From: Candidatus Poribacteria bacterium
GTDB taxonomy: Bacteria > Poribacteria > WGA-4E > WGA-3G
Assembly (NCBI GenBank): GCA_012270865.1
Contig: JAAXHL010000037.1
Location: forward strand, 1 to 64,000
DNA: 64,000 nucleotides
Direction: 5' to 3'
Position 1 is the first letter of the stretch. Every line of letters begins with the position of its first letter. Shown one piece after another: positions 32,473-41,449 of this stretch. The notes under the pieces were generated by a model that saw only the letters and a list, made by a program, of their open reading frames with translations, was not told where the DNA came from and searched no databases. The position numbers and the translations under genes were made by a program.

Positions 32473-33564
32473 ATGGAAACCAATCAACTGAGAGTCGGGA
32501 TTGTTGGGGCACACCGTGGAAGTTCTTATTTTCAACCGTTTCAAGCGATAGCAGAAACAACGGTTGCAGCCGTCTGTGACATCAATGAAGAGACGCTTCA
32601 AAGCACCGCTGAACGGTTCGATGTTCCACAGCAGTTTACAGATTATACGGAGATGTTAGACTCGGTAGATCTTGTTGTGCTTGCGACACCTGAGAACCTT
32701 CATGTACCACAGTCGATTGTGGCGTTAGAAGCCGGGAAACACGTCATCAGCGAAGTGACGGCTGCTGTTAAATTAGAGGAGTGCTACGACTTGGTTAGAG
32801 CGGTTCGGAAATCGTCTGCCAAATATACGATGGCTGAAAATACGTGCTATTCTAAATCTAATGTGCTCATCCGTAGTATGGTCGAGGCGGGAATGTTCGG
32901 CGATGTCTATTTCGGGGAAGGCGAATACCTTCACAATATCAAGTCGCTCCATCACGATGCAGAAGGTAACCCGACGTGGCGATATTACTGGCAGGTCGGT
33001 ATCAATCGGTGTAACTATGCGACGCATAGCCTCGGTCCGGTGCTGCAGTGGTTTGGGAGTCGTGTCGCGAGTGTCTGCTGTCTCGGCACTGGCACTAACA
33101 CCGATCCCGAACATGCGATGGAAGATACGGTGATGATGCTGTGTAAAACAGATTGCGGCGGGTTAATCAAGATTCGGATTGATATGCTCTCGAACCGTCC
33201 GGCGAATTCCTATTTCAGCCTACAAGGGACAGACGGGTGTTATGAGGGTTCGCGTGGGTTGGGCGCAGCACCGAAACTCTGGTTGAGTGAGTTCGGCATA
33301 AGCGAACAGTGGCGACCGCTTTCGCAATTTGAGGACTGCCTACCGGAACGATGGAAGAACCCGCCTGCCGAAGCAGAAAACGCCGGAGACCTCGGTGAGT
33401 ATTTCAAGGTACGGGATTTCGTTGATAGTATCCTCACGGATACAAACCCACCGATTGATGTCTATACGGCGATGGATTTCACGGTGCCGGGTCTGGTCTC
33501 CGAGCAATCTATTGCGAACGGTGGCGCACCGATGGAAGTTCCGGATTTTCGGGAAATTGAATGA
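32473..33564 (+). CDS. Gfo/Idh/MocA-family oxidoreductase (4) lacking the EKP lysine
   Basis: The 363-residue protein has a Rossmann-type N terminus (V-G-I-V-G-A-H-R-G near residues 8-16) and the family C-terminal domain. Where most members have E-K-P it reads S-E-V-T (93-96), so Glu94 is kept but the catalytic lysine is replaced by Val. The following A-A-V-K-L-E-E-C recalls a subfamily with S-E-V-P/T-A-A. Its reaction may not be a standard hydride transfer. GGAGGAGA precedes the ATG at 32473. It stands alone between divergent and convergent genes. Confidence 0.82.
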   Translation: METNQLRVGIVGAHRGSSYFQPFQAIAETTVAAVCDINEETLQSTAERFDVPQQFTDYTEMLDSVDLVVLATPENLHVPQSIVALEAGKHVISEVTAAVKLEECYDLVRAVRKSSAKYTMAENTCYSKSNVLIRSMVEAGMFGDVYFGEGEYLHNIKSLHHDAEGNPTWRYYWQVGINRCNYATHSLGPVLQWFGSRVASVCCLGTGTNTDPEHAMEDTVMMLCKTDCGGLIKIRIDMLSNRPANSYFSLQGTDGCYEGSRGLGAAPKLWLSEFGISEQWRPLSQFEDCLPERWKNPPAEAENAGDLGEYFKVRDFVDSILTDTNPPIDVYTAMDFTVPGLVSEQSIANGGAPMEVPDFREIE

Positions 33565-33574
33565 TAGATAGCAT

Positions 33575-34618
33575 TCATTTTCTCGGCTTTTCGAGTTTTT
33601 TCAAGAGGAACTCAGCGGCTTGAATATAGTCCTGCGCTTTATCGCTTTGAATATACTTTCGTTTTTCAGCATGGTCGATGACCCACTGTAGATGCCTTCT
33701 TGCCATTGAAGTATTTCCGCGATAGTAGTAGACCAACCCTAAATAGAAACTGTATGGCTCATATCTTCCATATCGGAACAGTAGGTAATTATACTGTTGC
33801 AATAACGCAATGAGGAACTCATCATTGTTGGCATAGAATCTTTCGTTATTCAAGACGTAAGTGTTTCCATCCCACTCGTAGAGGCTTATCCATGGCACAT
33901 ATCGCAGGCCGGGTATATCGACCATATAGATGTTGTATGGAATCTTGATTTCGTAGGTGCCATCATTATCCAAGTCAACATATTCTGGCTCCTGATCTCT
34001 CGGATAGGTATAGCGGCTGAAGACGACTTTGAACTCGCCATCCTGAAACGAAATCACAGCGACAGCCCTGCCAAGCTCAAGCCATACGTCTAAGATGCCA
34101 TCGCCTGTTAAATCAATGGGTTTACAGCCGATACCGTTCCCTTTCGCAGCGCTTGGCCACGGTTTCTTGAAGACGAATGCGGGACTATGATGCTCAATAA
34201 ATTCCGCGGCTGGCACCTCAAGATCATGAAGTCCGGCATCATAGAGTTTGAAGAATGCTTTTTTCTTTGGTACGCCTGGCTCGGTCTCATCAAGGATCAG
34301 CAGAAATGCGTGTGCCCAATAGCCTTCAAATGCGCCAAGTGTTCCTGAATCAGCCAGTATTGTAACAAGGGTCTCTTTTTCGGGGGTGTCATCGATATTT
34401 GCGGTGATTTTATGTCGGGTATCGTAAAAAAGTTTCTCCGGTGCCGGGCGCGGGAAAAAACGGTGATACCTTTGACCTTCCGGATTACTCGGCACACCGT
34501 AACCGTGATACTCGACCTCAGAAGTTTCGGGGGCTGTGGTGTCAGCACTCGCCACGGAACAACTGAGTATCAGCACAATGGAAAGTCCAAGAAGTGTGGT
34601 TTGAAGCTGTTGTTTCAT
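33575..34618 (-). CDS. Secreted protein with FG-GAP/EF-hand-like D-x-T-G-D-G motif, tandem paralogue 1
   Basis: The 347-residue protein starts with a signal peptide (about 1-25; the Cys at about 20 could also make it a lipoprotein). It has I-D-L-T-G-D-G-I-L-D-V-W and V-D-L-D-N-D-G-T-Y-E-I stretches resembling calcium-binding loops of FG-GAP or EF-hand-like repeats. A helical C-terminal region (about 265-345) looks TPR-like. No enzyme motif is visible. It is about half identical to the next gene upstream (34660-35739). GGAGACAC precedes the ATG. The function is unknown; binding or envelope roles are plausible. Confidence 0.6.
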   Translation of the reverse strand: MKQQLQTTLLGLSIVLILSCSVASADTTAPETSEVEYHGYGVPSNPEGQRYHRFFPRPAPEKLFYDTRHKITANIDDTPEKETLVTILADSGTLGAFEGYWAHAFLLILDETEPGVPKKKAFFKLYDAGLHDLEVPAAEFIEHHSPAFVFKKPWPSAAKGNGIGCKPIDLTGDGILDVWLELGRAVAVISFQDGEFKVVFSRYTYPRDQEPEYVDLDNDGTYEIKIPYNIYMVDIPGLRYVPWISLYEWDGNTYVLNNERFYANNDEFLIALLQQYNYLLFRYGRYEPYSFYLGLVYYYRGNTSMARRHLQWVIDHAEKRKYIQSDKAQDYIQAAEFLLKKLEKPRK

Positions 34619-34659
34619 GTTTGTGTCTCCGATTTGCTGCGTCTGATGTTAGATTGTTT

Positions 34660-35739
34660 TCATTCTGGCGGCGGTGGCGGTATCGAGATAGATTTTATGG
34701 CTTGAATATAATCTTGATTCTGTCCATGTTCAAGGATCCATTGTAACTCCAATGAGATTTTATCCAACTCATGGTGGTATATTAATTTATTGTACACGCT
34801 TGAGAACGTCAGTTTGCTCCGACGATAGTAGTGTACCAACCCTAAATAGAATTTATATGTTTCGCACAGGTTGATGATACTTCCGTGTCGAAGCAGCATA
34901 TAGTTATACTCGTTCAATAGGCGAATGAGGAACTTGTCATTGTTGGCATAGAATTTTCGGTTATTCAAGACATAATCGGTTCCATCCCATTCGTAGAGAC
35001 TTATCCATGGCAGATCTGGCGCGCCAGGCACCTCTTCAACAGGTATACTGTATGGAATTTTGATTTCGTAGCTGCCATCATTATCCAAATCAACGTACTC
35101 GGCATCAGGCAGAAGCCCGGGAACCGTGTAGCGGCTGAAGACCTCTTTGAGTTCGCCGTTCTGAAACGAAATCACGGCAACAGCGTAGCCGAATTCAACC
35201 CAAATATCTAAAATGCCATCGCCTGTCAAATCGACGAGTTTAAAAGTTGCATCACGAGATTTAAGAGAATCCTTCGGCGGTTCGGTGAAGACGAATGCAG
35301 GACGCTGAAGTTCGATGGTTTTTGCGGTTGGTACCTCCAAGGTATGCGTCCCCGTATCAAAAAGTTTGAATAAGACTTTTTTCTTCAGCACGCCTGCTTC
35401 GGTCTCATCAGCGATCAACAGAAACGCTTGGACCCACTTGCCAGCGAATGGGTAGTACTGCGTTGTAGGCATATCAAGAAGCATTAAAACAACGGACTCT
35501 TTTTCCGGGGTGTCATCAATATTAGCGGTGGCTTTCAACCGGGTGTTGTAACGGATTCCTTCCGGTCGGGTGGCAGGCAAAAAGCGGTGATACTTTTGAC
35601 CCTCACGCCAACCATACTGTTGATACTGAACCTCAGAATTTGTTGTTTTAGAGGTTCCGGTGTCAGCACTGACTGCCCAACCATTCAGTATCAACCAGAT
35701 AGAAAGCCCAAAAAGAGAGGTCTGGATGTGTTTCGTCAC
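34660..35739 (-). CDS. Secreted protein with FG-GAP/EF-hand-like motif, tandem paralogue 2
   Basis: The 359-residue protein shares its whole layout with the gene at 33575-34618. It has a signal sequence, the N-terminal T-N-S-E-V-Q-Y-Q-Q-Y-G region, the V-D-L-T-G-D-G-I-L-D-I-W loop, V-D-L-D-N-D-G-S-Y-E-I-K, the D-L-P-W-I-S-L-Y-E-W-D-G block and a helical tail. It ends in a proline run (I-P-P-P-P-P-E). The pair arose by tandem duplication and has diverged considerably. Both lie on the same strand directly after the giant WD40 gene, so one transcription unit is possible. Confidence 0.6.
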   Translation of the reverse strand: MTKHIQTSLFGLSIWLILNGWAVSADTGTSKTTNSEVQYQQYGWREGQKYHRFLPATRPEGIRYNTRLKATANIDDTPEKESVVLMLLDMPTTQYYPFAGKWVQAFLLIADETEAGVLKKKVLFKLFDTGTHTLEVPTAKTIELQRPAFVFTEPPKDSLKSRDATFKLVDLTGDGILDIWVEFGYAVAVISFQNGELKEVFSRYTVPGLLPDAEYVDLDNDGSYEIKIPYSIPVEEVPGAPDLPWISLYEWDGTDYVLNNRKFYANNDKFLIRLLNEYNYMLLRHGSIINLCETYKFYLGLVHYYRRSKLTFSSVYNKLIYHHELDKISLELQWILEHGQNQDYIQAIKSISIPPPPPE

Positions 35740-35836
35740 AATTTTTCCTCCTATACATTGTCAGACGAGGCAGGTGTCAGTAAACTATTGACATGAGTTC
35801 GGTATAAAATACACAAAAACCCGGATCTCGTGAAAT

Positions 35837-38620
35837 TCACTCAAAGACGGCTCCCGGTGTGAGTTCCCACAACAGCACTGTGCCGTCCGAGCTGCCAGTA
35901 ATGAGCGTCTCTCCATCAGGAGAAAATGCCACGCTATTGACCGTATCCGTATGTCCTGTGAGTGTTCGGATCGGTTTGCCGGTGTTCACGTCCCATAAAC
36001 GCACCGTTCTGTCTTGGCTCCCCGTCGCGAAAATCTCTCCATCGGGAAAAAACGCCACGCTGTTGACCGTATCCGTATGTCCTGTGAGTGTTCGGATCGG
36101 TTTGCCGGTGTTCGCGTCCCACAAACGCACCGTGTTGTCGCGACTGCCACTAACGAGTGTCTGTCCATCCGGCGCAAACGCGACGCACTCGACAGAATTC
36201 GTGTGATCTGTGAGTGTGCGAATAAGAGTGAGGGTGTCTGTCTTCCATAACCGAAGTGTCTTGTCCCAACCGCTGCTAACGATGGTTTGTCCATCCGGCG
36301 AAAACGATACGTCCCGGACTCTACTGGTATGTCCAGCGAATGTTCGGACGATGTTGCCTGTGTTCGTCTCCCATAACCGGAGCGTTCTGTCCCAACCGCT
36401 GCTAACGATGGTTTGTCCATCCGGCGAAAACGATACACTACGAACTCCATCCGTATGCCCTGTGAATGTTCGGACGAGGTCGCCCGTGGTGGCATTCCAT
36501 AAACGCACCGTCTTGTCAGAACTTCCACTGACAATCGTTTGTCCATCCGGCGAAAATGCTACACTACTGACTGAACTCGTGTGGTCTGTGAGTGTGTGAA
36601 GGAGGTCGCCTGTGTTCGCGTCCCATAAACGCACCGTCTTGTCAGAACTTCCACTAACGATTATTCGTCCATCCGGCGAAAACGCTACGCTATTGACCGA
36701 ACTCGTATGCCCTCCGAGTGTTCGGATGAGGTTTCCGGTGTTCACATCCCATAAACGAAGCGTACTGTCCATACTTCCACTAACGATCGTCTCTCCATCG
36801 GGCGAGAGTGCCACGCTTTTGATGAAACCTTCATGTCCTGTGAATGTCTGGACGATGTTGCCTGTATTTGCATCCCGTAACCGGATTTTATTGTATCCAC
36901 TGCCCGCGCTAATGATAGTTCGCCCATCGAGTGAGAACACAGCGCTGTTGATCGCATACGTATGCCCTCCCGTGAATATTCGGACGAGTTTGCCGGTTTT
37001 TGTTTCCCATAACCGGATCGTCTTGTCATCACTGCTGCTAACGATCGTTTGTCCATCCGGCGAAAACGCAGCACTATTAACCCAACCTGTATGCCCTATG
37101 AATGTACGGATGATGTGGCCGGTGTTCGCATCCCATAAACGCACCGCCCTATCCCAACTCGAGCCAAGGATAGTTTGTCCATCCGGCGAAAACGATACAC
37201 TCTGAATCGGACCCCTATATCCCTCGCGTGTGTGGATGGGGTTGCCGGTGTTCGCATCCCATAAACGGAGGGCACCGTCCCAACCGCCACTAATGAGTGT
37301 TTGTCCATCCGGCGAAAACGCTATGCTCTCAATCGAGCTCGGATATCCGGAGCGTGTTCGGAGGCGTTTGCCCGTGTCAGCCTCCCACAAACGAAGCGTA
37401 TCGTTCCGACTGGCACTAAGGATGGTTTGTCCATCGGGTGAAAACGATACATTCTCGACCCAATCCAGATGCCCTATGAGTGTTCGGAGGCGTTTACCCG
37501 TGTTCGCATCCCGTAGCTGGACTGTCTTGTTCTGACTACCAATAGCGATGGTTTGTCCATCGGGTGAAAATGCAACGCTAAGGACGGGACGCATGTCCTC
37601 CCTGAATGTGTGGCGGAGGTTGCCCGTAGTGGCATCCCATAAACGCACCGTTATGTCCTGACTCGCAGTTGCGACGGTTCTTCCGTCAGGCGAAAACGCC
37701 ACGCTATTCACCGAATCCTTATGTTCGCTGAGTATGTCGATGACAGCACGGGTGTTCACATTCCATAATCGGAGCGTCTTATCACTGCTGCCGGTAACGA
37801 TGGTCTCTCCATCCGGCGAAAACGCCACGCTATTCACCGAATCCTTATGCCCTGTGAATGTGTGGATAAGGTCGCCGGTTTCAGCATCCCACAAACGCAT
37901 CGTTCTGTCCCGACTCCCACTAATGACTGTCTTACCGTCAGGCGAAAACGCTACACTCTTAACCGAATACGTATGCTCCATGAATGTGTGGAGAAGGGTA
38001 CCGGTCTTAGCGTCCCATAAACGCACCCTTCTGTCCCAACTGCTGCTAACGATGGTCTCTCCATCCGGCGAAAACGCGACGTTACTGACCGAATCCTTAT
38101 GTCCTGTGAACGTGTGGATGGGGTCGCCGGTATCAACATCCCATAACCGGAGCGTCTTATCACTGCTACCGCTAACGATAGCCTTTCCATCTGGCGAAAA
38201 TGCCACGCTATTGACCCAACTGCTATGCCCTGTGAATGTCCGAATCGGGTTGCCGGTGGTCGCATTCCATAATCGGAGCGTCTTGTCCTGACCGCCACTA
38301 ACAACCGTCTCGCCATCCGCACTAAAGGCTACGCTATTGACTACATTCTTATGCCCCACGAGTAGGTCGAGTGCCTCACCTGTCTCCGCGTCATAAAGCC
38401 AAATACCGACACTACTCGCTACAGCGAGGCGCGCACCATCGGGGGCATAAGCAATCGTGTCGTACGCGGTTTTGCTTATCCAGCCTTTACCGAGACGTGC
38501 TTTTGCTCCATCAGGTAAACGTAATTGCATATAGCTTTCATACTCGGCGAAGGTTTTGGGTAAGTACAGCATTGAAATCAGAAGAAGTGCCGAAAAAATT
38601 GAAAACAATTTTGCTTTCAT
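35837..38620 (-). CDS. Giant secreted WD40 protein with 21 repeats (three seven-bladed propellers)
   Basis: The 927-residue product begins with a signal peptide (about 1-27) and a short region (Y-E-S-Y-M-Q-L). It then consists almost entirely of 42-residue WD40 repeats with the pattern V-N-S-V-A-F-S-P-D-G, S-G-S-x-D-K-T-x-R-L-W-D-A and T-G, ending in H. I count 21, the first being degenerate, which would make three complete seven-bladed propellers. Repeats 12 and 13 are irregular (one has an extra Gly, another reads L-R-D-A). WD40 propellers are protein-binding platforms. The ATG at 38620 begins the signal peptide; the frame opens at 38734. The DNA is a 126-base tandem array. Confidence 0.88.
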   Translation of the reverse strand: MKAKLFSIFSALLLISMLYLPKTFAEYESYMQLRLPDGAKARLGKGWISKTAYDTIAYAPDGARLAVASSVGIWLYDAETGEALDLLVGHKNVVNSVAFSADGETVVSGGQDKTLRLWNATTGNPIRTFTGHSSWVNSVAFSPDGKAIVSGSSDKTLRLWDVDTGDPIHTFTGHKDSVSNVAFSPDGETIVSSSWDRRVRLWDAKTGTLLHTFMEHTYSVKSVAFSPDGKTVISGSRDRTMRLWDAETGDLIHTFTGHKDSVNSVAFSPDGETIVTGSSDKTLRLWNVNTRAVIDILSEHKDSVNSVAFSPDGRTVATASQDITVRLWDATTGNLRHTFREDMRPVLSVAFSPDGQTIAIGSQNKTVQLRDANTGKRLRTLIGHLDWVENVSFSPDGQTILSASRNDTLRLWEADTGKRLRTRSGYPSSIESIAFSPDGQTLISGGWDGALRLWDANTGNPIHTREGYRGPIQSVSFSPDGQTILGSSWDRAVRLWDANTGHIIRTFIGHTGWVNSAAFSPDGQTIVSSSDDKTIRLWETKTGKLVRIFTGGHTYAINSAVFSLDGRTIISAGSGYNKIRLRDANTGNIVQTFTGHEGFIKSVALSPDGETIVSGSMDSTLRLWDVNTGNLIRTLGGHTSSVNSVAFSPDGRIIVSGSSDKTVRLWDANTGDLLHTLTDHTSSVSSVAFSPDGQTIVSGSSDKTVRLWNATTGDLVRTFTGHTDGVRSVSFSPDGQTIVSSGWDRTLRLWETNTGNIVRTFAGHTSRVRDVSFSPDGQTIVSSGWDKTLRLWKTDTLTLIRTLTDHTNSVECVAFAPDGQTLVSGSRDNTVRLWDANTGKPIRTLTGHTDTVNSVAFFPDGEIFATGSQDRTVRLWDVNTGKPIRTLTGHTDTVNSVAFSPDGETLITGSSDGTVLLWELTPGAVFE

Positions 38621-38947
38621 GGGAGGTCTCCGCTTTTTGAGGATGGACATATTAAGAAAAGAAACCTTCTCTGAGTCTACACGGCTCTCAGGAAAAAGAT
38701 GGCAACTTAACGCACATATCTGAATAATATGCAAGAATCATACCAACGCGGAGGTGCTAAAATGGACAGATAATTTGGAAAAGTGTGTGTTATCTAACAC
38801 AATAGGGAAAGCGTATTTACGGAACTGTATCAAATTGAAAACACGTTGATAAGGCGCAATACCGACGCGGCTTTCTTAAGATGCAAGGGGGCATCATTGA
38901 TAACCGCATTAGCAACGATGGATTAAATTTGGAGACGGCGTGTTCTA
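38621..38947. other. Gene-free stretch between the WD40 gene and the zinc-ribbon gene
   Basis: These 327 bases have no credible gene. A perfect inverted repeat, TGTGTTA-TC-TAACACA, lies at 38786-38801 and could be an operator or a small hairpin. The stretch upstream of the WD40 start presumably holds its promoter, which I could not locate with confidence. Confidence 0.5.
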
Positions 38948-39121
38948 TTATTCTTCTTCTACAGGCATAAAGACGAGTCCACAACTGCTGCAGCGGTATC
39001 CACTCTCCGGTTTCGATTCGACAACGGGGAAGAGCATTCCGCAGCAGGTCGGACAGGGTTCGTCAATTTCCATGTCGGCTTGTTCCATTTCACCGGATCG
39101 GTTTTCAAATTCGACGATCAT
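38948..39121 (-). CDS. Small zinc-ribbon protein (57 residues)
   Basis: This short gene encodes 57 residues with two cysteine pairs, C-P-T-C-C and C-S-S-C, about 20 residues apart. It has an acidic, methionine-rich N terminus (E-N-R-S-G-E-M-E-Q-A-D) and ends in three glutamates. The Cys pattern is that of a zinc ribbon of the FmdB/Tfx kind, binding one zinc ion. Its role is not evident. AAGGAAAA precedes the ATG. It stands just downstream of the Uma2 gene on the same strand. Confidence 0.7.
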   Translation of the reverse strand: MIVEFENRSGEMEQADMEIDEPCPTCCGMLFPVVESKPESGYRCSSCGLVFMPVEEE

Positions 39122-39272
39122 ATTTTTAATTTTCCTTGCGGTTAAGGCACATTAGTTGGTGCACTGAAAATTCGTTTTTAAAATCCGCCTTCCACTTCGT
39201 TTCAGGCTACGTTTTCTATATTAACATGAATTTGAATCGCGAGTACGATGTCCTTCTACCTAAGAGACAGTT

Positions 39273-39845
39273 TTACTCAGCAATAGTAACACGTCTATAG
39301 ATGTCATGCAAGGGTATCTTGCATCCGATTGAGGTGAGCGGCAGTACATCTTCGAGTGCCCGAAACGTGGTATGCTCCCATTGTTGATCTTGCCGCCAAT
39401 GATGTTCGACGCAGGCTTTGTGTTGTGAAACAAGGATGTAGTCTTGCAACGATGTTAGTTGCCTATAGTGTGAAAATTTCTCACCTCGGTCATAAGCTGC
39501 AGTGGACGGTGAAAGCACCTCTACGATAACAATTGGGTTCAGAAGTGTATCGTAAACATCATCCCCGAAACGAGGTTCACCGCAAGCAACAACGACATCT
39601 GGATAGAAGTAGGCTATTGGACTCGGCTGCACGCGCATATCACTGGAATGGACTTCACAATCTGACCCCACTAACTGGTTATAAAGGCTATTGAATATGT
39701 CTCCTGTGATAAGACTATGGGCGCGACTTGCCCCAGACATTGCAAATATCTGACCGTCAAGGTATTCGCTTTTGTGCAGTGCCTTTCGTTCTTGCCTGAT
39801 GTATTCCTCAGGGGTAAAGAGGGTTTGTGCTGGAAGAGATGCCAT
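39273..39845 (-). CDS. Uma2-family (DUF820) putative endonuclease
   Basis: The 190-residue protein belongs to the Uma2/DUF820 group, which has a PD-(D/E)xK nuclease fold. Visible are the N-terminal F-T-P-E-E-Y motif, Y-L-D-G-Q-I-F-A-M-S-G, a central P-D-V-V-V-A-C-G motif (with the catalytic Asp) and I-V-E-V-L-S-P-S-T (the E-V-x pair of the family core). The group is abundant in cyanobacteria and poribacteria. Many are thought to be mobile or defence-linked, but function is unproven. AAGGAAATAGGT precedes the ATG at 39845; a longer frame starts at 39881. Confidence 0.85.
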   Translation of the reverse strand: MASLPAQTLFTPEEYIRQERKALHKSEYLDGQIFAMSGASRAHSLITGDIFNSLYNQLVGSDCEVHSSDMRVQPSPIAYFYPDVVVACGEPRFGDDVYDTLLNPIVIVEVLSPSTAAYDRGEKFSHYRQLTSLQDYILVSQHKACVEHHWRQDQQWEHTTFRALEDVLPLTSIGCKIPLHDIYRRVTIAE

Positions 39846-39935
39846 ACCTATTTCCTTAAATAGCGGTGATATTAACGACATAATACCGCATTTTTAGGAA
39901 AAAGTCAATTTTTTCTCTATGCTGTTCAGGACGAT

Positions 39936-40265
39936 TTAATATCTCGGCAGTGTTGAATCAATTTCCGCTGCCCACTGGTCGATTCCGCCGATCAGGTTCT
40001 TTGCGTCTGTAAACCCGTTTTGCTGCAGATAGGCGACGGCATAGAGGCTACGTTGTCCATGATGGCAGTAGACAACAATCTCTTGGTCTGACGGGAGACT
40101 GTCTACGTGGTGAGGCAGCGTGTTGATCGGTATTAACCGCGCACCGTCGAGATGTACGATGTCGTATTCGCTCTGCTCACGGACATCTAACAATAGGATA
40201 GATGCGTCCGCGTCGAGTTTCTGTTTCAGTTCTTGTGGCGAAATTTCGGGGAGTTCTCTGTGCAT
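39936..40265 (-). CDS. Rhodanese-domain protein
   Basis: The 109-residue protein is a single rhodanese domain. It has L-L-L-D-V-R-E-Q-S-E-Y-D near residues 24-35 and an active-site loop Y-C-H-H-G-Q-R-S near 67-74, where the cysteine would carry the persulfide. It may move sulfane sulfur to or from the Fe-S assembly proteins encoded upstream. Its ATG at 40265 overlaps the stop of the DUF971 gene (TAATG), so translation is probably coupled. It is the last clear member of the Fe-S block. Confidence 0.88.
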   Translation of the reverse strand: MHRELPEISPQELKQKLDADASILLLDVREQSEYDIVHLDGARLIPINTLPHHVDSLPSDQEIVVYCHHGQRSLYAVAYLQQNGFTDAKNLIGGIDQWAAEIDSTLPRY

Positions 40266-40645
40266 TATTTTATTTCTTCCTCGGTTTGAAGGGGTGGTGA
40301 AGGCGCGCATTCGGGACACGGACAGGTTTCACGTAGGACTTCAAACGGATAGATGCCAGTGTTGTGTCCATCGTCCCAACTGAACTGGAGAGCATAGCGA
40401 CCGACTAACTGGATATCCAGAGGTTGAATATCGTCCGAGACTTCAATCAGCGTTACGTCGCCATCGCCTTGCGGGGCAAAGATGGAGTGGATGTCTCTCC
40501 CTTTATGCCGAATGATGGCGCACTCGGCACACGGGCACATCTGCCGAAGATAGGTGTATGGATACCAACTGACATGTCCATCCTTCCACTCTACCTGAAA
40601 AACCCTGTCGTGTTTTTTGAGAAGTTTAGGACTTTTTTTAATCAT
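40265..40645 (-). CDS. Tandem DUF971-domain protein (Fe-S-linked, C-P-C-A/P-E-C motifs)
   Basis: The 126-residue protein has two DUF971-like halves. The first runs F-Q-V-E-W-K-D-G-H-V-S-W-Y-P and L-R-Q-M-C-P-C-A-E-C; the second runs L-Q-F-S-W-D-D-G-H-N-T-G-I-Y-P and L-R-E-T-C-P-C-P-E-C. DUF971 is the N-terminal domain of gamma-butyrobetaine hydroxylases and is found alone beside Mrp/ApbC Fe-S carriers. Six cysteines arranged as two C-x-C-x-x-C sets could bind zinc or an Fe-S cluster. The ATG at 40645 opens the domain. It is in the Fe-S block, after sufT and before the rhodanese gene. Confidence 0.8.
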   Translation of the reverse strand: MIKKSPKLLKKHDRVFQVEWKDGHVSWYPYTYLRQMCPCAECAIIRHKGRDIHSIFAPQGDGDVTLIEVSDDIQPLDIQLVGRYALQFSWDDGHNTGIYPFEVLRETCPCPECAPSPPLQTEEEIK

Positions 40646-40802
40646 AAATATTTGGAAAGCAGCCCGTTTTCGTGGCAAGAGACCCTTAAAAAACGGACAT
40701 CTTCCCAATCACGTCGGAATTAACCCAAAACCATCGTGAAGCAGATCGCTTATGGGCGGGTACGCCGCAAAACGTAGTGGAACGATGCCCAAGAGCCAAT
40801 CG

Positions 40803-41105
40803 TTAAAAAATACCGAGTTCGTCCTTTGCGTCTTCACTCATCAGCTCAGGTGTCCACCGCGGGTTCCAGACGACATTAACGTTGACTTCATCAACGCCGT
40901 CGAGTTGCTGTGTGACGTGCTGTGCGCCGTTGACAATCTGTCCGCCAGCAGGGCATCCAGGGCTGGTTAGGGTCATCGTAATATCTACTGTGGTATCGTT
41001 GATGTCAACGCCGTAGATGAGTCCCATATCGACGATGTTGATGCCGATTTCGGGGTCGATAATATTTTCTTTTATGGTTTCTAATACAGTGTCTTCGGAT
41101 AGCAT
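40803..41105 (-). CDS. sufT: SufT/MIP18-family Fe-S maturation factor (DUF59)
   Basis: The 100-residue protein has the DUF59 hallmark D-P-E-I-G-I-N-I-V-D-M-G-L-I-Y near residues 17-31 and the cysteine of T-S-P-G-C-P-A-G near 48-55. SufT proteins help insert or transfer clusters to target enzymes. GAGGAGG precedes the ATG. It stands among the suf genes between the Rieske and DUF971 genes, with 32 bases after the Rieske stop. The chain ends with a typical W-N-P-R-W-T-P-E-L-M-S tail. Confidence 0.9.
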   Translation of the reverse strand: MLSEDTVLETIKENIIDPEIGINIVDMGLIYGVDINDTTVDITMTLTSPGCPAGGQIVNGAQHVTQQLDGVDEVNVNVVWNPRWTPELMSEDAKDELGIF

Positions 41106-41137
41106 TCGGGTTTCCTCCTCATAAGATTATAGATCAA

Positions 41138-41449
41138 TCAGTCAACGCTAACAAGGATATCGTCATCTTCAATTTTGACGGGGTAACATTCGATGGCTTC
41201 GACGGCGGGCATACATAGCGGTTCTCCAGTTTTGACGCAAAAGCGTGCGCCGTGGCGTGGGCATTCAATCTCATCGCCGTTGAGAAAACCTTCGGCTAAA
41301 GGACCGCCATCGTGTGTGCAAACGTCCTCCATTGCGTAGAACTCACCATCAATATTGAAGAGTAGTACTGGGACAAAGTCCACCTCAACCAAGTGTTTCG
41401 TGCCGGGGAGTACTTCACTCACTTTCGCAACTTTATAGAATTCTGCCAT
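41138..41449 (-). CDS. Rieske-type [2Fe-2S] ferredoxin
   Basis: The 103-residue protein carries the Rieske ligands C44-T-H46 and C63-P-R-H66, separated by 16 residues. It is a soluble single-domain ferredoxin of the non-haem-iron oxygenase/NirD-like kind with no membrane anchor. In Gram-positive and poribacterial-type suf operons such a ferredoxin may supply electrons for cluster assembly or to a redox enzyme. I chose the ATG at 41449, after AGGAAGAGA. A GTG at 41473 would add eight basic residues. Confidence 0.92.
   Translation of the reverse strand: MAEFYKVAKVSEVLPGTKHLVEVDFVPVLLFNIDGEFYAMEDVCTHDGGPLAEGFLNGDEIECPRHGARFCVKTGEPLCMPAVEAIECYPVKIEDDDILVSVD

Noticed and set aside
36612..37205. 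Long plus-strand frames opposite the WD40 gene, rich in V-C-P-S-G-E-N-A
   Set aside because: They are the reverse-complement shadow of the periodic WD40 codons and contain no independent start signal or family.
35837..38620. Regular 126-base direct repeats as a CRISPR or satellite array
   Set aside because: The unit encodes a continuous WD40 frame with 42-residue spacing and no spacers; it is a coding tandem repeat.
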